NCBI GenBank assembly: GCA_022385755.1 | Contig: MU278363.1 | Location: 560,661 to 624,660, forward strand | Source of the DNA: Trametopsis cervina | Taxonomy: Eukaryota > Basidiomycota > Agaricomycetes > Polyporales > Irpicaceae | Reading direction: 5' to 3' | Length of the DNA stretch: 64,000 nt | Shown: piece after piece, positions 56,568-64,000 of the stretch | How positions within the stretch are numbered: position 1 is the first letter of the stretch | How the letters are laid out: each line of letters opens with the position of its first letter | Notes under the pieces: generated by a model | Seen by the model: only the letters and a program-made list of their open reading frames with translations | Database searches by the model: none | What the model was told of the DNA's origin: nothing | Translations under genes and position numbers: made by a program

Positions 56568-59391
56568 CTATACCACGCACCATCTCAAACGATCAATCCG
56601 GAACAAGTGGAAGAGTACCAGCCAGATCGCTTCAAACATGTTGTCAGCAACGCCACAGTCAGCCCAGGAGAGGGGGGGGGGGGCCACGCACTGAGTTCCA
56701 TGTAAGTGAAGAATCCGAGCGCGCCGCCTTTCGCGCCGCGCTTGATGAAACGAATGACGTCAACCCATAGCTTCATGTCTTTGGGTGTCGGACGTGCGTT
56801 CTTGTCCATGAGGAACGTCAGCAAGATACGGGCATCTGAGTGAATATGTGCGTGAGATGGTGAGTTTGGATCGTGAGCTAGATCGACTTACAAATGCCGA
56901 TATGGCTGTTAAAAGATTTCGTGAGCAGTGTGTCAATGTCCGAGACGAAAGCAGACTCACAAATGACCACTGAGAAGACGATCATGCAGATTAGCAATGA
57001 ACCAGTACGGAGAGCTTGTGAACTTACACAGTGCCTAAAGGATACAGTAGGTTAGTCAGGTACTTATATGTTGTATGGAAGAACTGACCGATAGCGTTCA
57101 TGTACGACGAGTTCGTCATGAGTATAGACCAGTCCTCAGTTGCGAAGTTTTGCAGGTATAAATTCGGGCGCTGGAATCATCAATTAAAATCTTCATTGAA
57201 TCTTGAAGGTGTGCTGTCATACCTCATATCCCTCGGGGAACAAGTCGTCGGGCAAAAAGCTAATATCGGGTTTATGGAAGCCGGTGGCCATAACTACGAT
57301 ATCAGCATCGAACTACATGACAGAGCAAACATCAGCACCACGCCGATTATTGTATATTTTACATACCTCTTTGCTTTCCCCTTCGTCCCCGGGTTTGCTG
57401 TTCCTCGATCGCACGTTCACTCGCACACCTCGTGAAGTGAGGCGCTCCGTATCCCCACGGACGTAGTCGCATTTCCCCGCACGAACGTGCTTCAGGAACT
57501 CGTCATTGACGACCTACAAAAGATGAGAGCAGATAGCAGACACGGGGAGGATTCACGTACCGGAGTGCCCTCGAAGAGACCAGTGTTGGCGGGTACGAGA
57601 TCCTCCACGCCACGATAATGATACCAAGTGATTATTTTCTCCCACATAAAGCTGCATAATACCATGTTAGCGTGAGTTGCAACAGAAACAACGCATTTAC
57701 CTCAAAGGCGTCTCCCGTCCAAAGGGCTGCGCTGAGACCAATGTGTCGAAAATGATATTCCTTGGAATGATCCACTATGAATGTGAACGATAAGCCACGT
57801 CCAAATTGGAGGATGAACAGGAGCTAGTCTGACCTTGTCCTGACGAGCCAGCACAACACACTTCTTCGCCCCCTTGGCGAGTGCTGTTTCGACGGCTTCG
57901 ACAGCACTGGCCCCACTACCAATGACGACAATCGTCTTGTCCTCAAAAGATGGCGCGTCGTCGTGGTCCAGAGCGGAGGAATGGATGATAGGCCCCTTGA
58001 ACACATCTTCATCGTTGTCGTCGTGGTTGTCCTGCTGGCCCTCATGCTCCCGCTGCCGCTTGTGCTCCTTGCGGGATGTCTTCCTGCTGCGTGTCTGCAA
58101 TACATTTCCGCTGACCTTCTCGTGGATGCCTTCGCTGACAACCTCTTCCACGGGCTTCTGTGTATCCTCCGCACCGCCGTAGACTTCGCCAGGCTGTGGG
58201 AAGCCTTGATCTTTCTTTGCCATCTGGTCCCGCCCAACGTCCCAGGCATTCTCCTTCGGCTTGCTCCGATCCCAAACACCTGCGCTGTTCGTGTTACTGT
58301 CGTCTTGCGTCGGCTTATCTTCCGCTACATAGGCCTCGTGAGGGTCAGGAAAGCCCTGGGCTTTCTTCTCTTCCTGGTCGTGCTCAATAGCATCTGGGTC
58401 CTCCTTCGGCTGGGTCCATACAGTGTCTTCATCGCTGTCTCGTGCCTTCTCATCCTCAGAATCCTCTTTCTCTTCATCATGTTTATCGCCCTCGTCCGTC
58501 TTCTCCGCTTCCGCGCTGTCATGTTCTTCCTCCTTCTTCTGATCCTTCCACCCAGGCATACCTTGCATTGTGACCATGTTGGGGCTCCCGCAAGTTCCAA
58601 CAGTAACTATCACAGCATCAAACTCGCCATCCTCTCCGTTGTTGATGATCCACCGGCTCTGCGAGGCTCCCTCGTCCGAGGTAGACGGCTTACCAGAGCC
58701 TTCGGCGCGCTTGATAGACGTTACAGGCGTGTTGAATCGTGTTCGGGGACCAAGACTGTACTCGTTGTGTATGCGTCTGATTTCTACGACGCGAATGAGA
58801 TGACGCGCTTCCAAAAGCTAGCAATGCTCACTGACCTGAGAGGATCTCGTCTCTTTGAGGGAAGCCGCGTTTCCACACGATGGAGGGATGAAAGCGGTAG
58901 AGCAGCGAGTTCAGCTGGAGGCCTGAAGTCTTGTTCACAGATGCCCATATCCCGCCTGACGCAATTTAATATATGTACCGTGTCAGGAGTAGATGATAAT
59001 GAACTCACCAACACGGTCGCTCTTCTCGTATATCACCACATCGAATCCATGCGCTGCCGCGTGAGCGGCAGACGATACACCTGTAAGACCACCGCCTACT
59101 ACAGCGATGCGCCCCCTGTACTTGATGTGCTTGCCAGTTTTCGGCTTTGGCTGGCAGGGGCCCACGGGATCAGCTCCGGGGTCACTTCCGGTGATGCGAA
59201 GAGCGAGGAAAACTCACTGGCTTGAAAACCAGGACAATGAGACTTTGCAGAAACATGTAACATGTGTTCAAAGCCGCGATGAAAGCCCTCTTCGGCAGCT
59301 CTACCATGCAAAAGACAAGGAGGGTGAAGGGTAACATGGTGAGTGTTCGTAGGGACGGGATGGTCGTCTGAACAGAGACCGCGGCCCGCAT
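56568..59391 (-). CDS. Flavin-containing monooxygenase with membrane anchors and charged insert
   Basis: FAD- and NADPH-dependent oxygenase of the FMO/Baeyer-Villiger-like class; the substrate is unknown. Exon 1 (start 59391) has a hydrophobic segment 'AFIAALNTCYMFLQSLIVLV'. Exon 2 carries the FAD site 'GRIAVVGGGLTGVSSAAHA'. Next come 'GGIWASVNKTSG', 'YRFHPSIVWKRGFPQRDEI' and 'DAVIVTVGTCGSPNM'. A very charged insert of about 170 residues (58540-58000) then precedes 'FKGPIIHSSAL' and the NADPH site 'VIGSGASAVEAVETALAKG'. The motif 'VVMATGFHKPDISFLP' (ATG-type) is near 57250-57310. A last exon spliced over the poly-G tract at about 56676-56684 ends 'IWLVLFHLFRIDRLRW' at 56568, a likely second anchor. 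The insert contains a tandem duplication ('QGFPDPHEAY' and 'QGFPQPGEVY'). Confidence 0.85.
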
Positions 59392-59673
59392 GTTTGTGTT
59401 AGGCTCGTTGCTGTTCTCGTTGTCGGGGTATAGGAAAGCGTTGTATGCACGTCCCAGAGCCTCAAAGAACTTATATACCGCGCTCTCATCCTCGTCATGC
59501 TGGTTGGTTTTGAATAGTATGACGTCTGTTAGGCGCGCCTGACACCACTGACCTTTAGAGCGTGATTACGGGAAACGGATCAGAAACTAACGGATCAAAT
59601 CCGATGTCCGGGGAAGATACTGACCAGTATTGTGGCGCGGCTCGTCGAGTTAACCTGATTCGGCTGCTCACTT

Positions 59674-60404
59674 ATGCTGTCCCTTGAAGAACACGATCTA
59701 TACGATGTCAACTTTATGTTCCCAGTGCGAGAGCTGGACACTGAGAAACTAAAGCTGACGCCCTTCATTGTGAGTCAACGCAGGAGATAGTTATTGCGAG
59801 CAACTCATCCGCGTAGCCCCGTCTGCACTCTGAATCCTTCTACAGCGGAATTGCGCCCCACCCAGAGATGTTCACCTACTTCCCCTTTCCTTTGTTCCCG
59901 ACTATCGTGGATTTTGACAACTGGGTAGAAACACGTGTTCGCCGCGATTCTGGTGCTATCCTCTTCGCCATGATAGACAAGACAGCTCAGTCGCACGCAG
60001 TTGCAGGGATCATAGGCCTCATAGATACATCCTCGTTCGCCCAAAGCACAGAAATAGGATGCCTATTTACCCTGCCTCCGTTCCAGCGAACACATGTAAC
60101 GTCGACTGCCGTCGCCCTCCTCCTCTCATGGTGCTTCGAGGAGCTTCGGCTGCGTCGGGTGCAATGGCGTTGCGCGCACAATAACATTGCCTCCAGACGG
60201 TCAGCCGAGCGGTTCGGATTCAAGAAAGAGGTGCTCAACAGGTGGCTAAAAGTAGCGGCGCCAGGAAAGGAGGAAGGCGAGGAAACGAGGGCGGGGGATC
60301 CTATGCCGACAAGTAGGGGTATGCATGTACTCGTCCTGGCTCTTTATTGGGATGAATGGGAGGCGGGAGGTAGGGAGTACGTCAGGAATGGTTGGGGTAT
60401 ATAG
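59674..60404 (+). CDS. GNAT-family N-acetyltransferase (RimJ/RimL-like)
   Basis: Transfers acetyl from acetyl-CoA to an amine; the acceptor is unknown. Two exons, 59674-59769 and 59817-60404, give 227 residues (start MLSLEEHDLYDV). The fold signatures are 'ELDTEKLKLTPFI' (strand 1), 'VAGIIGLID' (strand 4), 'EIGCLFTLPPFQRTHVTSTA' (acetyl-CoA loop, a diverged QxxGxG/A) and 'VQWRCAHNNIASRRSAERFG' (the N-x-x-S-x-x-x-x-E-K-x-G type motif). The short intron and clean frame support the model. It is divergent from the FMO gene by 282 bp and may share its promoter region. Confidence 0.85.
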
Positions 60405-60778
60405 ACTATGACCCACCCAAAGCCGCGTTCGTAGCCCGAATAGAAGCACCGAAACAATATCAGTGCCAACATACTAACATAGAGGTACCCTCATGCCACA
60501 AGCCAGACCAAGCGACGTGCACATGCATACTGTATATTATCCGCAAACCTACCGAGACGGAGAGAACACGAGGTAAACTAAGTAACAAAGAGATATTCCA
60601 AACGAGCGACGGGGGCAGCTGTCCAAAAGCGCGAGTGAACCTCGAAACACAGAAGAGAGCGTTAAAAGTGTCAGTGGCTAGCTAGAGAACTGCAAGAAGG
60701 GTATACGAGCTGGAGTCGCTTTTCCACTGGCCAGCAAAGAGCGAAGGGGGTGAAAACAGATCGGCGTCCCACGAGGGT
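60405..60778. other. Convergent 3' region between GNAT and septin genes
   Basis: No gene here; it should hold both terminators. Confidence 0.4.
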
Positions 60779-62242
60779 TTAACGCCTGCCAGTACCACGA
60801 CCGTACCCGGCCTGCAAGTTGTCGAGCTCTGCCTCGAGCGCCTTGATTGCGCTGTGTGCCAACTCGAGATCCTTGTTGAGCCTGTCCCTCTCTTGGATAA
60901 GCTACACGTCGAAAACACATCAGCATCCTAACAACCTAAAGAAAAATCAAGGAGCAAACGCACATGCTGCTCCCACTGCCTGAACCGCGCCTCCTCCGCC
61001 TTGACCTGCTCCGTGAACCGCTTCCTGAGCGCCTCCTCCTCCTCCTTGAACTTGGGGTTCTCGAACTTGCGCGGCTTCTGCTCGCCAAACTTGCGCACCT
61101 CCATCTGCGCCTGACGGTAGTTCTCGTAGTGCAGCTCCTCCGTCGTCGAGATCAGGTCGAGCATGTGCGTGCGGATGAGCAGAGAGCGCAGCTTGCGGAA
61201 GTCGCAGTGGTCCTCGTTCTCCACCTCCGCGACACCCCACATGTACTCGCGGCCCTTGACGGTGCGCCCGTCGGGCGTGGTCACGTCCTCCATCGAGCCA
61301 ATGATCGAGAATGGCGTGGCGTCTTGCAGGATGCGAGCGTGCTCGGCGGCGGCTTCGTCATCGGCATCCACGGGTGGCTGGTAGATACGGATACCTTGTG
61401 CAGCAATAACCTCACGAATCTGCAAAGAGAATGAATACGTGCGTAACATACAATCATGATAGAGACAACGCACGCGTTGCTTGAAGAGAGCAAGGTCGTT
61501 TTGCGTAAGAGTGTCCGCCTTGGCAATGACAGGGATCAGATTGACGCGTGTTCCGAGTCTCTTCATGATCTCAATGTCCAGGGGCTTCAGACTTCATGGC
61601 AGCACTCACGTCAGGAACATTGACACATGAAGAAAACGCTACCAACTCACGTGTGTCCCGTCGGCCTAATGAAGTAGAGGCACGCGTGGACCCTGAGGTC
61701 AATCTTCTCCTGTCTCTGCGGTTGCTGCTCCTGTCTCATATACGCCTCATGCTGGTCGTCAATGAAATCGACAATGGGCGCCCACGAGTCCCTGTTGTTC
61801 ACATAGTCGCCAAAGCCGGGGGTGTCGATGACGGTGAGCTTCGTCTTGAACTGCTTCTCCTCAAGCTCGGCCTTGATGATCTCGACCTCGGTCAGCTTGT
61901 CGAGCTGCTTGTGGTGACGCTTCGTGTACGACTTTGCGGGCGAGAGCTCAGTCGAGAATAGCGTGTTCACGAGCGTCGTTTTGCCCAGTCCGGACTCGCC
62001 TGCAGTCAGAACGCGAGATTATGAGCACCTACAAAAAGAGCAGTACGAGGACAAAGACGCACCGACGACCATGATGGTGAAGTGCGCACCGCGCTTTGCG
62101 ACAATCTTGTGTCTCTATCGTTGCCAACAGCCCGTCACGCTCAGCGTCCACACACTACCGCGTACATTAACAAAACTGCACACACCTGGTTCGGGAGGTT
62201 GGCAATACCGATGCCATCTGAAACAATGGAGGGCGCAGACAT
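60779..62242 (-). CDS. cdc12: Septin, Cdc12 type
   Basis: GTP-binding filament protein that forms rings and bars at septa and the hyphal cortex. The start MSAPSIVSDGIGIANLPNQ at 62242 is followed by several short introns. The P-loop (G1, GESGLGKTT) is split by an intron near 62000. G3 is 'DTPGFGD' in 'TVIDTPGFGDYVNN', and G4 is 'AKAD' in 'NLIPVIAKADTLTQND'. 'WAPIVDFIDDQHEAYMRQEQ' and 'EHARILQDATPFSIIGS' match the Cdc12 subgroup closely. The C-terminus, after an intron at about 60925-60960, is a predicted coiled coil ending 'ALEAELDNLQAGYGRG', which septins use for heteromeric pairing. Intact. Confidence 0.93.
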
Positions 62243-62863
62243 CTTTTGTGAGCTGTGAAAAACGAGTGGGATGGCGGGGGAGGGGACAGAAAATGCGACG
62301 ACGGCACAAACTGCGACAGGGAAAGAGGTCTGGACGTGACGCGACGAGCTGCCAGGTGCGGGCGTGACCGAGCGTGACTGTGATAGGCTGATGGAAATGC
62401 AAATAACGATAAACAATTCGAAGATATCGAAGTCTCACAGTGGGAGGCGACGAAGAGGACGGAGATGTCATTATTACTGTACAGAATTCACGGATACTAA
62501 CGTACAAGTCGACTCTTACAGGGAATTGCATACAAACAGTTAGCGGAAGCGAAGTCCTGTGGTACAGTAGGTCTGGACGGGAAGAGTCTGTCATGAATAG
62601 TCATAAAGCATGGCACGGTTCTTGTGTGCGTGTAGGGTAATCAGAGATATTGTGTAGTAAGATGTGGGATAGCGTGGGGGATGCTAATAGGTGACAGGCC
62701 TGGCGCCGCTGTGGGGACGTCAGCAAACGAGAACGGCGCCGCACAACACAAGAAGACTTACGCGCTATGCACGCCGCACGGTCTACAACAGAATATACCG
62801 GCCAGGCAGTCGCATACCCCCGTGATGCACCCGAGGATGACTGTATTTAATCGAGAGATCCGG
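62243..62863. other. Upstream region of the septin gene
   Basis: Serves as promoter for the minus-strand septin gene and as 3' region of the small gene beyond it. No other feature is recognised. Confidence 0.4.
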
Positions 62864-63082
62864 TCAAATTATTGTATGGAAGATTGCCCAGAGGAACGAG
62901 AACGCACTGTCGAATATCCAGCCAATCACGCCAAATATGCATTCGAAGATGCCAATAAACACAGCGGCAATGCACGCGACGATACCTGCAGACATTCCAA
63001 GTCACTCGCTTTAGATTCGGAACGCGCAAATTCTCAGAGGCGGCGACATACCTGCGAGGCAAGATAAGATACAACTGCACAT
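62864..63082 (-). CDS. Small hydrophobic protein of 50 residues
   Basis: Two exons, 63082-63052 and 62985-62864, with donor GTATGT and acceptor CTGCAG; 31 + 122 nt make exactly 51 codons. The protein starts MCSCILSCLAGIVACIAAV and continues with a second hydrophobic run ending 'FLWAIFHTII'. Three cysteines lie in the first nine residues and could be lipid-modified. The hydrophobic residues spaced by Ile and Phe suggest membrane insertion or two short helices. Similar tiny Cys/Ile-rich proteins are known as hypothetical proteins in basidiomycetes. The role is unknown. It is too short for most ORF filters. Confidence 0.65.
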
Positions 63083-63384
63083 ATGATCGTCAGCTGCACG
63101 GTACGCAAGAATGCAAGGACGGCAGACATACCCCATAATTAATTAGATAACGGGAGGATGGTGGAGGTGGAGGAAAGAGGTTAGTGCAGTCTCCGCAATG
63201 CTCCACACCGTGAGCTCTTAGTCTGTGGGCGCTCCCACACCGCCCGAAACAATCCTTATCTGGCAGGCTTAAACTTGGTGGCGTTGCACGTGTCTCTCGT
63301 ACTGACCGTCGGCCAGTACAGTATGTATCGTAGTATAAACGCATTATTATTGAGCAATATAGGGTACCTGTGTTATATGGAAGT

Positions 63385-64000
63385 CTAATTTTGTACTTCT
63401 GCGGGCTCTGCAGCTTCAGGAGCTCGCTTTACAGGAGGAGCCGTTCGGCTCGGCTTCCCTGTGAAAAAGTCAACTCCCCATTACAAGACATACGAGAAAT
63501 CACGCACTGCTAGGATCGGAGTTAGGAAGAATTGGTACGAGATCATGCTTGCCAAACAACAAGCTAGAGATAGTCAGCATTGTGCTGTAGAGTAGCATGA
63601 GCTTGGCAAACGTACTCGAACAATGCCATGATCGTCCACTTGCGGTTGTCTGCCTCTGGGAAGACAAGCGAGCGAGAGCCGTAGAACACCTGGTGCATGA
63701 AATCAGTATGTAAGATAACTTTCTGTCTGTCGCAGACACGTACCTCGTCGTCAACCTCGTGCTGCTTCCGTGGAAGGCAATGCATGAACTTCCAGTCCGG
63801 GTTCGCACCGCCCTCCCTGCAAAGCCGCTCCGTCACTTGGTATCCCTGGAACGCCCTCAGCCTCTCCGCCTTCTCTGCTTCCTGACCCATCGAGATCCTG
63901 TCATCTGCACTCAGAGACCTTCACGCTTAAAGACCACAGATATGCACTCACCAGGTATCGGTGACAACCAAGTCCGCGCCCTTGACCGCCTCTTTAGGAT
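63385..64000 (-). CDS. arg3: Ornithine carbamoyltransferase, 3' part
   Basis: Mitochondrial arginine-pathway enzyme that makes citrulline from ornithine and carbamoyl phosphate. The visible exons are 64000-63952, 63897 to about 63770, one to 63616, 63563-63508 and 63458-63385. They show '[10 protein letters not shown]' with '[13 protein letters not shown]' (ornithine-binding region, D...SMG) and '[15 protein letters not shown]' (the HCLP loop), then '[17 protein letters not shown]'. The last splice, donor GTGCGT, avoids a stop at 63500 and adds a tail, '[20 protein letters not shown]', beyond the usual C-terminus. The 5' part lies outside the window on the right. Confidence 0.92.

Overview
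The window looks like a piece of a filamentous basidiomycete genome, most likely an Agaricomycete (mushroom or polypore). The support is many genes split by 45-65 nt GT..AG introns, a class I hydrophobin, a FunK1-type protein kinase, a KDZ transposase with a CxC2-like cysteine cluster, an F-box-like family and a Helitron. The genus cannot be told from the sequence alone. One assembly gap of 650 N lies at 17835-18484.

Layout. 1-950 is the 5' part of a CLASP/Stu1 gene (minus strand). 951-3897 is gene-poor. 3898-18603 is bounded by inverted copies of one ~0.75 kb sequence and holds a KDZ transposase (minus) and three divergently placed, intron-containing genes of unknown function (plus). I read it as one large ~14.7 kb mobile element. 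19786-20486 encodes a probable mitochondrial protein. 20.5-26.2 kb is gene-poor and includes a degenerate long-period tandem duplication at about 22.1-24.5 kb. A secreted class I hydrophobin (26391-26783) and a Dal5-type MFS anion permease (27373-30534) follow.

From about 32 to 56 kb the base composition looks more AT-rich and the content is accessory. It holds three paralogous genes with a W-x-H-T-x-W motif (two also carry a six-cysteine cluster), two F-box/LRR-like genes in tandem, a small two-exon gene with its own TATA box, and a nucleotidyltransferase-like gene. Next is a compact block of two small genes and a 2383-codon Helitron Rep-helicase that ends in what looks like a ubiquitin-specific-protease (C19) domain. 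A weak hypothetical gene and the FunK1 kinase complete this part.

From 56.5 kb to the end the genes are conserved and tightly packed: a membrane-anchored flavin monooxygenase with a large charged insert, a GNAT acetyltransferase, a Cdc12-type septin, a 50-residue hydrophobic protein, and the 3' part of ornithine carbamoyltransferase. The core genes (CLASP, septin, OTC) have no evident functional link to the mobile blocks. The picture is of a conserved chromosome with two large mobile islands in it.
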